NCBI RefSeq assembly: GCF_036884655.1
Contig: NC_088357.1
Location: 12,503,501-12,567,500 of the forward strand
DNA from: Musa acuminata AAA Group
Lineage: Eukaryota > Streptophyta > Magnoliopsida > Zingiberales > Musaceae
Direction: 5' to 3'
Length of the DNA stretch: 64,000 bases
Made by a program: the position numbers and the translations under genes. Numbering within the stretch: the stretch's first letter is position 1; the number at the start of each line of letters is the position of its first letter. Under the pieces are notes generated by a model. The model ran no database searches. It was not told where the DNA came from and saw only the letters and a list, made by a program, of their open reading frames with translations. Positions 24,193-35,544 of this stretch are shown piece after piece.

Positions 24193-25717
24193 ATGTGTGA
24201 CCTTGGCTTGAAAGAGGAAGAAATGGCTAAAAATCAACGGAAACCCACAGCTGACAAAGGTTTCTTTCCTCCGCCTCCACCGCCACCTCCATTCCTAAAG
24301 GCTTCGAGTTCTCCATCCGGAGAGAGGGAATGCATGAGTGTGGAGCAAGGTTGGAGGCTTCAGGGTTTGAAAAGCTGGCAAGAGCATCACAAAGGGGAGG
24401 AGACCAACGACCATGGTGAGGAAGATGAAGGTGGTAGTGGTGCTACAGATGAGAGCGTGGAGCAGCACAAGCTCTGTGCTAGGGGACATTGGAGGCCAGC
24501 TGAGGATGCCAAGCTAAAGGAGCTAGTATCCCAGTATGGCCCCCAAAACTGGAACCTTATTGCTGAGAACTTACAAGGGAGATCAGGTATCCACCAACAA
24601 CTCACACCTATAAATAATAGGAAACAAGTGTTTTCTAGTTGACAACAAAAGAAAAAGAAGGGGAATATCTTCTTTCTATTTTGTTTGTGTCAAAAACACT
24701 AACCAGATTTCCTCTTGACTTGTGATATCCTTATTGTTGAATCTGGTATTTGTGCAGGGAAGAGCTGCAGGCTTAGATGGTTCAACCAGCTGGACCCAAG
24801 GATCAACAGGAGGGCCTTCAGTGAGGAAGAAGAGGAGAGACTTCTGGCTGCTCGCAGGCTTTATGGCAACAAATGGGCACTGATTGCCAGGCTCTTCCCT
24901 GGAAGGACAGACAATGGAGTCAAGAACCATTGGCATGTGATCATGGCCAGGACGAAGAGGGAGCAGTCCAATGGTCACAGGAGGAGGAAGCCCCCCATCC
25001 CCTCCTCTCTCAGCTCCCCACCCACTGAGGCCCTCCCTAAGAGAGTGGAGGCGAACAGCAGCAGCTACTTATCATGCAGTGGTGAGTCCACCATCACCAG
25101 CACCAAAGATGAGTCTGCTTCCACCTGCACAACAGAACTATCCCTCAACTCCTTCACCACCATGGTTGCTGCTAACTCCCTACACAGACACAACCCTCCT
25201 CATCGGGCACACCTCCATGATCCAGTAATTGGTATATTCCCTCTCACATTGCTTGGAAAAATATGTCTCTTCCACCATCAAACTTGTTTCCTTGGTTTAT
25301 GTTCTCATGGTACTTTCACTATCAATCTACTCTCTTGGTTTATATTCTCATGGTATTAATTATATGATCGGTTTTTTCATGGGCCCTTTAATGATAGTTA
25401 TCTTGCCACTATCTCTCTTTGTATTCATCTAATCTAACACTGTACAGTCTCAATTATTTTTCTATGTAGGATCTGGTAAAAAGGTGTGGAATCAACGGCA
25501 TCGGAAGTCTGATGACACTGCCAGTGGTTTCCCGTCTTGTGGTGCTCCCACTAGGTGGATTCCTGGATTTAATCAGTCTGCTTGCTCAGCAAATCCTGAG
25601 AATTCAGCAAATGGACCAGTGGATTATCACATGACCAGTGCTTGGTTAGATGTTGATGTAAGGGAGAAGATTGGCTTGCCCTTCATTGATTTCCTAGGTG
25701 TAGGAACAACAACATAG
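24193..25717 (+). CDS. R2R3-MYB transcription factor (MYB52/54/105/117 group)
   Basis: Three exons, 24193-24586, 24758-25231 and 25470-25717, with GT-AG joins both interrupting a Gly codon after its first base. The product is 371 residues. R2 spans about residues 98-148 and R3 about 149-199. R2 has its three Trp (GHW, QNW, LRW). R3 has Phe in place of the first Trp (RAF), then KW and HW, as usual. The junction [17 protein letters not shown] and the R3 end [13 protein letters not shown] are characteristic of subgroup 21 (MYB52/54/56/105/117). The C terminus ends PFIDFLGVG, another trait of that group. The N terminus has a run of eight Pro and an acidic Gly/Glu stretch. The expected role is a nuclear DNA-binding regulator; relatives act in cell-wall formation and organ boundaries. 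Met11 is an alternative start. No defect seen. Confidence 0.93.
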
Positions 25718-25759
25718 GAAAATGGGTTCCAGCCTGATTAAAATACAGGGCATCCATGA

Positions 25760-25783
25760 AGAGAGAGAGAGAGAGAGAGAGAG
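25760..25783. repeat. (GA)n tract in the MYB 3' region
   Basis: About 12 GA units just after the stop codon. A second short run sits at about 25996-26017. Confidence 0.9.
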
Positions 25784-25789
25784 CGAGGG

Positions 25790-28190
25790 GGGTAAGAGAG
25801 AGATATTAAAAGGTAACAGGGAAAATGAAGAAACGGGAAGCTTTTGAACATCAAAAGCAGCAACTTTTTTTTTTTTCTAGGACCTTTATTTCTATACTGC
25901 TCGAGCCTTTTCAAAATTCTGTAAACTTTAGTTCATTGGTCAGAGCTAAATGAGAAATGCTGTATCCTTTGTTCCAACCTATGGTCGACAGAGTCAGAGA
26001 GAGAGAGAGAGAGAGAAAGAGACAGACAGACAAACAGAATCTAGTTTCTAACACTACCCAACCTCACTCATATGAAGCGACTCTGTGGTGGATATCAGAT
26101 GTTGAATGCATGATAAAATGTGGGTGCATACCAAAGAAAATCTCATTTGATTTCAATGTCAAACACCATTTACCAAGCCCCATGGAATATTCTTGTTGTT
26201 GTCTCTCTAAGCTCATAATGTAGTAACAAGAATTGGATTTTTTTTTTCACCGTATTTACTTCTGCATTGGGTTTTTGTACTTGTTCTTCTAGTTTCTATA
26301 TACTTGAAAAGGGTTCCCTTTTGTGTAGTAATGCAATAGTCCAAGTATTCTTTGTTTATTATCCTAACTAGAAATTGGTTAATCAATGTCAACTCTACAA
26401 ATTTCTAAAAGTTTAAGTTAACCAAACTCAGATGTCTATAATAAGCTAATGAACCACCCACTGTAGTCTGATTACTTCAGGACATCTTCTTTTGCCATGT
26501 TTTTATCTCACACCAGCTTCTAAAGTTCAAACACTAGAGCAGCCTAGCTTGCATGGCTCTCTTGATTGAGACAGATGGAACCCAAGATAGACTTGAGAGC
26601 ACTGGATCATAGTTTTGCTCCTTAATTAGACTGAAATTGCAGTAGATTAGGAACTAAAATTTTGAACCAAATCAAAGAAAGTTGCAACTCTTCCCTTTAG
26701 AGAAAAGAAAAAGAAGAAACAACTCAACTACTCATCTCAAACCTGATTCAGAAATCTATTTTCCTACCATATCCATGATAAACCCAATTAACAAATATCC
26801 TACCTATGTTTAAGTGGATTGGAGAGATGAAACACCTGAAAAAACCCCAACTGCTGCCATCCCCATTTAACCTCTGAAAGATCCAAGTGATAAAATATGT
26901 CCCACTAGAAACTTGAGCAACTCATGGAAACTAGCCAAGCCGACAGTGTTTGCAACATGTCCCGAAGAAGGTCTACACTTGTGGAGACACAAAAAATTAG
27001 GCAGGTCATGATTCCACTGCCTCAAACTGGGAAAAGATTTAAAGCTGGCAACTAAAGTCATCTTGTTTGCTTTTGTTTTCCAACTTTGAGGGTGCTCAGA
27101 GGTGCTGAAAACTGATACTGAACTAAAATCCCCGCGCTATAATCACAGTTGTGCATATGGTTGTTTTCAAGGTGGATGTTTTGAGTGTGTGACTGGTGAA
27201 ACTATTTTTCTTGCTGAAATCATCCTCAACTGAAACAAAGATAATTCCGAGCAGACTTGCATGTTTAACCCTACCAAATTTTGTTTGTTTCAATTACTCT
27301 TGCAAAATATAAAAATTAGTATATCTTATTAATAATTTACACTATGTAATGACAAAGAATTCATATATAAAATAGAGGTTCTAACATATGTACCCTTGCA
27401 AAGTTAGGATATAGTGCATTTGCCCCTATATGTTTTAATATAGCATATGTACCCCTCCAAATTTTAAATTAAAATAATTTTAATTTAAAATTATTTAAAA
27501 CAAAAAAAATATCTACACACCCTTTAAGATTTTCACTATCATAACCTATCTTTTACAAGGTATCAGTGTGAATTAGAATTTAAAACTTTTATTCTAGTAA
27601 TGAAACAAAAATAATCTAAATTAGATTAACTACAAGGGCTTTATGAAATACTTAAAGTTTTACAGAGAGAAAATTGTTATAACTAACACTAATAACTATG
27701 AAATCACTGACTTTGCCTGTAAATTATATGCAAATTCAAAATGGAAAATGCCTTGCACCTTTTCTCTACCTAATGAATACAAATAATGATTACTCATTTA
27801 AATCCATTCCGAGGACTCACAAAAGGTTCAAATGATATAATTTTAGACTTAGAACACCATGATATATATTTGATAAGTATGAAACGCAATGATTCAGAAA
27901 TGGTGTCAAGAATTGATACTGAATCTTCCATAGTAACTTTCATGAGGTAGGTGTGGATCTGCGCCAACTTGGTGCTATCTTGGCTTCATCATCAAGCAAA
28001 TTGTACATCTAAAGGAGCAAGGAATAACTAGGGGATTGTAGGGCTTATGAGAGAGACTTGATGTTAGCAAATGGATTCACTACTTATAGGTGAGGCATTG
28101 CAGGTAAAATACACAGATTCATAAATGCTACCTACTCTTGACCAAAATTAAGACAAATTGAAACATAAATTTATACATGTACCAGCAAAC
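25790..28190. other. Gene-poor stretch after MYB
   Basis: No gene recognised. A 64-codon minus-strand frame at 26867-27061 has moderate GC but no motif. Between 27370 and 27540 there are short phrases repeating tatgtacccct. Confidence 0.5.
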
Positions 28191-28191
28191 C

Positions 28192-28262
28192 TCAAGCCTT
28201 GATGGTGTTACACCTCCGTCCTGGCACGGGGAACATCATCTCAGCAATTCCAACGTAGCAGA
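28192..28262 (-). other. Candidate terminal exon, unassigned
   Basis: On the minus strand a pyrimidine-rich stretch ending in tttttttag precedes a 71-bp open stretch. It encodes CYVGIAEMMFPVPGRR, six more residues and a stop. GC is higher than the flanks, so it looks like a last exon. I cannot place it in a family or join it to an upstream exon with confidence. Confidence 0.25.
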
Positions 28263-29469
28263 CTAAAAAAGAAAAGCAAACATAAGTAAAAAGAACTTTC
28301 TTTTTGATATAGAAAAAGGGAGCAGTGATCTTGCCATGCAAAAGGTATAAACATCATAGCCATTGATTAAAGAGTTGAGGACCCGTACAAGCCATGTGTT
28401 TGATTCTGTCATCATGGAACAAAACTATTCAATAAAGAGTACTTTTCTCTTGTGGCAGCCACAAAATTTAAAGTGCAGCAACGGAAGACTGTTGCCATAC
28501 AGAAAAGAACATGGCCTGTTTCGTCTCACCGCAATGAAACTATTAATCAAATAGGAGTTTGTAGAGATTAAGTATCCTTACTTGAGTCATCTCTTGGCAT
28601 TATCCCCTTCACCTAAATGGTTTGTCCCATCTCAAGCACCCTCAAAAACCCTAAAAGACATTGACTTCCAATAGGAAAGAACATGGCTGATTTTGGTTGC
28701 TTATGTTATGTTATCAACGTACATAAATAGTAAAGGGAATCATCAAAGAGTACAGATAATTTGAAGGGTCTCTTCTGAAGATAAATAATTGATGAATTGG
28801 TAGGTAGCTTATAACTTCTTCCTAGAAAAATGAAACTTGAAAAATAACCACATATACACACATAAGATGTTTGCTTCCGATATATGTATAGCTGTTGGAA
28901 TCTTTTGTCAACCTTCTGTAAAGGAAACTCTAAATTTTAGTTGATAAAGGCTTTCCTGAAACAAAAATGACCCTGATAGACCCGGGGTTACTAACACTAG
29001 TCACAGACTGATCACTACGCCAGTGACATCAATTGTAAATTCTAAACCACAGATGTCGCAAAAAATAGAGACAAAATTAACTAGTATAACCTGTGAACCA
29101 TTATCAACTAATAAACATCAAGTAGATGAACTAAATTGTGATGTTTTCTGGCTTAACTTAGAAGAGTTTTTTAGGCTGCATTACACAGTCCAATGTCTTG
29201 TATGCCAGTTCACTTGGAATGACCCTTAATTATATGGTCCAAAATGCATAAGCCCAAGCAAATAAAACCATCTTTTTGTTCAAGTCCAAACCTAATAATC
29301 ACCTTCCTGGCTGCTTAGGAGTTACGTCTGTGCTAGTATTATTACTAAGACACTAACCCTAGATCTTCCCCTTGATAAATGACTCGATCTTTTTTGCTCA
29401 AGATCATGATGCAGCAATAGGTTTACATTTTTACCCAATCTGGGAAGCAACATTTGTCAACGGCATATT
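28263..29469. other. Gene-poor stretch
   Basis: AT-rich with no recognised gene or repeat apart from short A-runs. Confidence 0.5.
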
Positions 29470-29830
29470 TATTTTGTCGTGGACTTAGTTGGTTTTGCTA
29501 AGTCATGTGGCACCCTTGTGAGTCTGTCCGCAAAGGATTGGTCTCTCCGAAACCCCCTTTGGTCCTCTAAGGACCTATAAAAGAGAAGACGGGCTAAATA
29601 AAGCGTTTAACTTAGGATCCCACAAGCAGACGTTTTAGCAAACACTTGATGAGCAATGCAAATTACAAACATAGATTTCGTAAGCTATGAATGATCGTGC
29701 GACAAAGGGTCAAAGGAGGTCCGTTGCAATCAAATGTCCCCACAAATGATCACATGACATTACTGTAAAACAAGAAAGCGAACCAACCCTGGATACCACC
29801 CCAAAGGCCCATCCAACCATGTACTGCAAG
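29470..29830 (-). mobile_element. Inverted LTR end, third copy
   Basis: On the minus strand it reads gtgcgacaaagggtc-reverse order of the blocks at 22090-22320: cgatcattcatagc, ctttgcggacagactcac, ttagcaaaaccaactaagtc, ending ccacgaca. It lacks the GGTACC-rich left half. Confidence 0.65.
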
Positions 29831-30336
29831 CCTGTGCCAGTGCAGATATGGACGATGATCTGTAGGAATTTTATGTGTATAAATTTTGGATATGTTATAT
29901 TTGTGTTTTCCTTTGATTAGATGTAATAATTATGTACAGGGAAAACCATATCTTTTTTGTTTAGTAAGTTGGCATGTTTTAATTTTAAATTACCTACTTC
30001 CACTGTACTCCTATTGATAGCAGTAATGAAAATTGAAATGTGACATTTTACTTTAGTCATGCATGTTGGGTATGAGTGGAATTAGGAGTAAGATATAACA
30101 CAGTTGACCAAATAACCAAGCAATCTCGAACTGAATTTTTGGTAAGCATCTTCCATCGACCATAAAGGAAATTAGTATAATTCAAGAGAGCAAAAAACAA
30201 TGGTATCGTAGATATTGTATAACTCACTTAACTGTCATAGAGATGATCGACAAGAAATAAGTACCAAGATATGATGATGTCTAAACTATGTACAGAGAAA
30301 AAATGCCAACAAAAATGAAAAAAATGATTATTTCCA

Positions 30337-30546
30337 TAACAAAATAATAGCAACCATCATAAGGAATGAAAACCTTGTAATAAGACCAAGCATCCACTAT
30401 TTTGTTCCTTCAATGATATGCCTACACAACAGTTAGATGATAACAAAATAATAGCAACCATCATAAGGAAGCATGAAAACCTTGTAATAAGATCAAGCAT
30501 CCACTATTTTGTTGCTTCAATGACATGCCTACACAACAGTTAGATG
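30337..30546. repeat. Tandem duplication, about 105 bp unit
   Basis: Copy 1 (30337-30439) and copy 2 (30440-30546) both begin ataacaaaataatagcaacc and end cctacacaacagttagatg. They differ by a 3-bp insertion and three or four substitutions, so the event looks fairly recent. Confidence 0.92.
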
Positions 30547-31143
30547 ATTCGAGTTCAATAATGAACCACAAGCCTGAACAGTAAATAATAACAGTTGCAC
30601 AGCTGCAAAATCTCTAGCAGAACCTTGGATGCAAAAACTTCTATAGCCACTGTGAAGTACAGTCAAAGCTTTGATCACAACAGCATAAGAGCAAGTCACA
30701 GGTTTTCTCTAGTGACAAAGTTACTAACTTTGGCACAACATGCTATTCATTGACATAGCCAATCGAAGCTAGTAGATCGATATAGTGGGGGCTAAGAGAG
30801 ACATGGCAGATGAAAACCAATAGATCATACATAAAGGGTAAGAGAGCTAAAAGAATAACTGGTGCATCCAATTTTCTAAAAGTTTGCCTCATTAGCTGTA
30901 AGAAAAGATCAGAAAACCAAAATTTGGAGCTGCAGTAAATTGATAATACTATTACAGAAAATGAAGCAAGCAGAATAAATAGGGAATAAAAAAATCAATC
31001 ACAAGATCAAAAAAGAAAATACTCGCATTTCTTACCAGCTATTGATAGGTTAGAACATCTTTCACTGTTATGCTGGGATAAAATGAAAAGATGTTCAGCT
31101 TGTAATAGAAGAAAAAAATAGTGATTTAATGGTGCCAATTTTA

Positions 31144-31290
31144 TCAGTAATCATCAGCAGAGCATCCAATATGACAAGCAGCAATATGATCTGCATGGAC
31201 GACCTTAGCTGATGGAGTTGATTCAGTCTGGAATCTGGATAGAACTAAAGGTTTCCCATTAGGCACATAGAGCAGGAGGCAGAGCCAAAT
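31144..31290 (-). other. Candidate terminal exon, unassigned
   Basis: After ttttag on the minus strand there are 48 sense codons and a stop (begins IWLCLLLYVPNGKPLVLS, ends AACHIGCSADDY). Composition is protein-like and GC is above the flanks. I recognise no family. Confidence 0.22.
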
Positions 31291-32102
31291 CTAAAAATAT
31301 CAATCATCAGAAGATGAATGCACTTACTGCACAAAGGAAATCCCAATTTAAATCTAAAACTATTAGGCTCAAATAACCATCATATTACCTGCAACCTTTT
31401 GAAAAAAAGTCTGTTGGTTGCAGATCCAATACTGCAAGAAATGTAAACTTGTATAAAAAGATGGATTCCACAATGATGTAACGTGACATAACCAAAAGAC
31501 CAGCAAAGTAAATTTCTTTCCCATTAGTTCATAAGGAATTATTCCAATGCATGCCATGTTTTGACAGAAATTAGTTAGTGGAGAAAGAAAGGTCCTTGAT
31601 AGAGCCCTTCCTGTGAAAGAATCCATAGATAATCCAAACATTTGGACCACTATAGTAAAGAACATTATGGAGAAAAAACTTATCTTGATCTTATTATTCT
31701 ATACAAGGTTGTGCTTGTATAAAGGAAGTTATTCCTATATGTGGTAATAGGGGTATGATGTACGCAAAGTAGAGAAAGTGAAAGATTGTTATCTAGACTC
31801 AGATATTATTGCAATGACTTATCAACAAGCTCCTGAAGAGAAAAAAATAAATTGAGAACATAATTTACTTGTTAAGAAAGGTAAAGGTGGCAAGTAGATT
31901 CCACTCCACTCCTTCCTTTTTATGTACTTCAGATAAGACTACCGAACATAAATAAGGAGAAGAGTAATCTAAAGAGCACTTACTGTGATGTACATAAATA
32001 TATGATGAACTGATAAACCTCTTGCATAAATGTGGTTTCCTCCATAGAAAAGTATACCAATCAATAGTATTGACATGAAAAGTTCAGTTATCAAGACAAA
32101 AG

Positions 32103-32103
<1 letters not shown>

Positions 32104-32176
<73 letters not shown>
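32104..32176. repeat. (AC)n-(AG)n compound microsatellite
   Basis: About 14 AC units followed by about 20 AG units. Confidence 0.96.
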
Positions 32177-32178
<2 letters not shown>

Positions 32179-32664
32179 TGATGAATGTTGAGCATGTCGT
32201 GAATTATTTATGTCCAAACAAAATGGCAAAGTTAGTTTTCTGGACCACAATTAAAGTGTAAAACATCAGGGTTATAAAATAGATTCCTTTAAAAATATGA
32301 ATTATCAAACAGCTAAAGCTACACTATACCTGTTGAATAAGAACAGTAGCTAGCAATAAAAGAATCAAGAAAATAAGCACTTTTTGTTATTCTTGTGATT
32401 GATACATGTGTAAAATGCTATACAAACAACAGCAGGTTTTAGAAGTCTGGTGTAATATAACTGCAAATACCAAAGGTATGTTTATCTAAGAGTCCTATTG
32501 TATTCATAACTATTATACAATCAAAACAGCAAATTAATCAGTGAATTGAAATGAATATCACACAAAAAAAAAAAACAAATGAAAAGCAATAAGAGAGACA
32601 ATTCTAGGAGAGAAGTAAAACTTAATTCCCGTTGGTAACAACAAATAACCTGGAAATTTCATAC

Positions 32665-32784
32665 CTCATCAGTAGCGAAAAAGGCCGAAAAACACCACAG
32701 CATTGCAGTTTATGGATTCTGCTGGATGTAATGATACTACAGCTCTAAAGATGGAAGGTAACAGTTCAATAATAGATGCCTGAT
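32665..32784 (-). other. Candidate exon, unassigned
   Basis: Follows cttccacag on the minus strand and stays open for 37 codons (QASIIELLPSIFRAVVSLHP then ESINCNAVVFFGLFRY). It ends in two adjacent TGA codons next to a good donor, aggtatga. The amino acid pattern is that of an amphipathic folded protein. Together with 28192-28262, 31144-31290 and the small ORF at 33652 it could belong to one minus-strand gene, but I cannot join the phases. Confidence 0.25.
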
Positions 32785-33651
32785 CTGTGGAAGCAACATT
32801 TATAGAACCATACCTTGTGTTGCTCCATTGAATTCTCACTTAGTTGATCAATCTAGTTGCTGATAAGGAAAGATTCTTACCTTCAGAAACTCGTATTCCA
32901 ATTCGTAAATTACATCGCTAAAGTTTTTCTGACTAAAATCTTCTCTTTGACTCAGGATTAATAATTTGGAGTTAAAGCATTTTTTGGCAATTCAGAGATC
33001 CCACCGACAGATAATTCATCATGAGGTTTTTGATCCCTCAACCATTAATAAGTAATAAGTAGGCTTGATACACTATCATTGGACTAATGCTTTAACTGTG
33101 AATTTATCGGACGAGGTTTTGAATGTTTAGTAAGTAGAATCGATACCCTCCACCGGACAAATATTCTTGGGTGTAAAAATTATCAGATGATGAATTCTCT
33201 CTGGAAATTTGATTGAGAGGGTTTCGATAATCTAAGACCAACAAGAATACTGAATGTTGTAATAAACAATTTTCGCTATCATCATTTAACATTTTATGAG
33301 TGGAAAACTAGTAACGACCTGAGAGATATTTTATCTACAAAAGTACCAAAAAGATGTCTTTACCCACTGAAACACTAGACAAGGATTATACCCCAAAAAG
33401 AAAAGAATTTACTTGTGATATCAATAAAACCTAACACAGATAAAATTCAATCAACATAGTCCAAAGGGTGCAGAATCAAAATCTAACATATTTTAACTTC
33501 TTTCAACTAAATTCACGGTGTGTTCCTGGTTCGATCTCAACAAACCAATGAGAGATCAGTCGTCGTCGGAGTGAAGTGACATATCCTAGATGCGAATAGA
33601 ACGAAAAAAGAAAGACACAAGATAGAGGGTGGGAAGGGGAAGAGCGAGCGG

Positions 33652-33795
33652 TCACTGAGTGCCCAGATATCCTGGAAGTGCTGAAGCCTTGAAGACGAGC
33701 TGGAAGTTTCGACTGGTCGGGTCCGTCGGCCAATTGATGCGGGCGGCGCGGACCAGCCGCTCCATGGTCAGCGCCATCTGCTTCGGAGGAGCCAT
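33652..33795 (-). CDS. Small ORF, 47 residues, divergent from RPL24
   Basis: A GC-rich single frame beginning MAPPKQMALTMERLVRAARI and ending ASALPGYLGTQ, then TGA. It is about 575 bp head-to-head from the end of the RPL24 leader exon, in the only GC-rich part of a long AT-rich region. Net charge is basic in the first half; there is no signal peptide or membrane segment. I do not recognise the family. The frame may be the complete small protein or the first exon of a longer gene extending left; a weak donor (ca|gtgacc) sits just before the stop. Its composition and the GC peak argue for real coding. The overlapping 108-codon frame is less convincing because it runs on into AT-rich flank. Confidence 0.5.
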   Translation of the reverse strand: MAPPKQMALTMERLVRAARINWPTDPTSRNFQLVFKASALPGYLGTQ

Positions 33796-34382
33796 CCACG
33801 GAGACCGGCTGCTGGGGCTGCGGCATCATCTCTCCGCCGCACTGGGCCGCGGTTCAATGACAAGCGTTCTTCCTTACGATGGCGGGGAAGAGCCGAAGAG
33901 GAAACGTGCAATTCTCGAAAACATCGACTCAATTAGTTGTATCACAGTGGAGTCCCTATATTAAAAATGATAGTTATGTGGGGTCTAAATCAGAAAACAA
34001 GACATTATTAAGGACCTAATAAAAAGAAAAAAAAAATCGTGCTCGAACAGTGCCTACTTTAAATCACATCCGTTCATCCAGACGTTCACCAATCTCACAG
34101 TCCGATCGATTAGAAGTACAAATTCCTGGTGGAGGATCGTCTCCAATCATGCTTTTAAAAATAAATCCTTACTCAGGGCATGAACGGTCAGATCTCAATT
34201 CACAGATTCCAGTTAGCGATACTCTCCAAATTTACTTCTAATACCTCATCCCCATGGGGACATGAACGGTCCGATCTTAATGAGATATTCGCCGAGGATT
34301 CGCAGCCTCAAAAGACCCATCTCGGGCCGAGGCGGCAACGCCGAGCTCCGGACGTCTCGATCGGCGACTAGGGTTTCTCTGG
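33796..34382. promoter_or_regulatory. Shared promoter region and RPL24 leader exon
   Basis: Divergent promoter between the small ORF and RPL24. A telo-box (tagggttt, 34369-34376), typical of plant translation-machinery genes, lies in the probable leader exon. The leader ends at the donor gg|gtacgt (34383). Confidence 0.55.
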
Positions 34383-35149
34383 GTACGTAAATCTTGTCGA
34401 AGCCGATCCTTCTTCTGCTCTTCCTTACCTCGTTCGATCTGTTTATAGGTCTGGGTCTGTTCTTGATTCTTTGTTTCTCATGGCAATATGCGTTGGATGT
34501 CGTTCATTTCCACGCGGAAATGTGCAAGGATTTCGAGTTTCAGGGTGTCTAATCCTTTTCACATGTAACCTAACTTGATTCAGGAAACGAGTTGGTTTTG
34601 TTGTGTATTTTGCTCTTTGACACGGACATCCTAGATTTTGGGCAAATGCCTGATCTTGCCCTGCAAATTTGATCTGGATCACATTCTGTATTAGGCGGAT
34701 TCGGCGTGGTCTGTGGTTAATGTTTGTTTCGGTTCTTGGTTTGTTAGATGGTAATCTTGCATCTTATAGCAGAAGAATTAGGAGGGAATAGACTGCGCAA
34801 TATGGTTCTCTGTTAAGCTTAGTCTCCATGAACATTTCGATTTCATAATTTCTATCTGTTCTGAGCTCTAAGTAACTCTACGGGCTTCTGAATAACATGG
34901 CGAGATTGATCATCTTGTTTCTAGAGGTGATAGTGAGCAAGGCCGTTCAGCTGTAGAGGGGCTTCTTTGGGCTTTTTACTTGGCTTTTTATGTGAAGTAT
35001 AAAGTGAATTGTTTTGTGCTTACTATAGTGGATCATTTTCTTTTCCTGATGGCTCTAGCATAAACTTTCTAATCATTTTTTTCTTCTAATAATTTTATGA
35101 TTGTTGGTGGTGATTTTTTTCTAGAGGTGGTGATTTTTTTTAAAAAAAG

Positions 35150-35455
35150 GAATTTATTTTTTTATTCAGAATTAAGACGATTACAACCCGTGCTTGTAGC
35201 ATCAGCATGCAAAATAGGGAAAAAAAGGATCAGGCCATTGATCCATCCATAAAAAAGAAGATTTGGTAGAGAGCGCAAGTTTAGCCAACCAGTCTGCACA
35301 CCGGTTGCCTTCACGAAAAACATGAGAAGTTCGAAAGTCCACAGAAGACTTTGATAACCAAAAAATCTGACATGTAAGGTTGAGGAGAATCCAGGGAGGA
35401 TCTATCTTCCGGGCTAAAATGTCCACGATAATCTGGCACGGGTGCTGATTTGTAA
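35150..35455 (-). mobile_element. LINE RNase H fragment in RPL24 intron 1
   Basis: The minus strand encodes SHVFREGNRCADWLAKLA, the conserved end of the RNase H domain found at the 3' end of plant LINEs. It stops shortly before an A/T-run on its 3' side. The duplicated phrase gaggtggtgattttttt or its near copy flanks the left end (35106-35139). It is a 5'-truncated insertion within the first intron of the L24 gene. Confidence 0.75.
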
Positions 35456-35544
35456 AGAGTGTCTATTGTAATCCAAGGACTGTGCTTTGCTATTTTAGTC
35501 AGCTGGTGGGTGCTGCTTAGCTAATTGTGTCTTTTGTGATATAG

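Noticed and set aside
24387..24605. Minus-strand frames over MYB exon 1
   Set aside because: Antisense of the MYB coding exon, whose R2 repeat is unmistakable.
24724..24733. ATATCCTT, the U12-type 5' splice signal, inside MYB intron 1
   Set aside because: It is not at the exon boundary; the real donor is GT at 24587 and the intron is an ordinary GT-AG one.
33525..33540. ggttcgatctc resembles a tRNA B box
   Set aside because: No A box or cloverleaf upstream.
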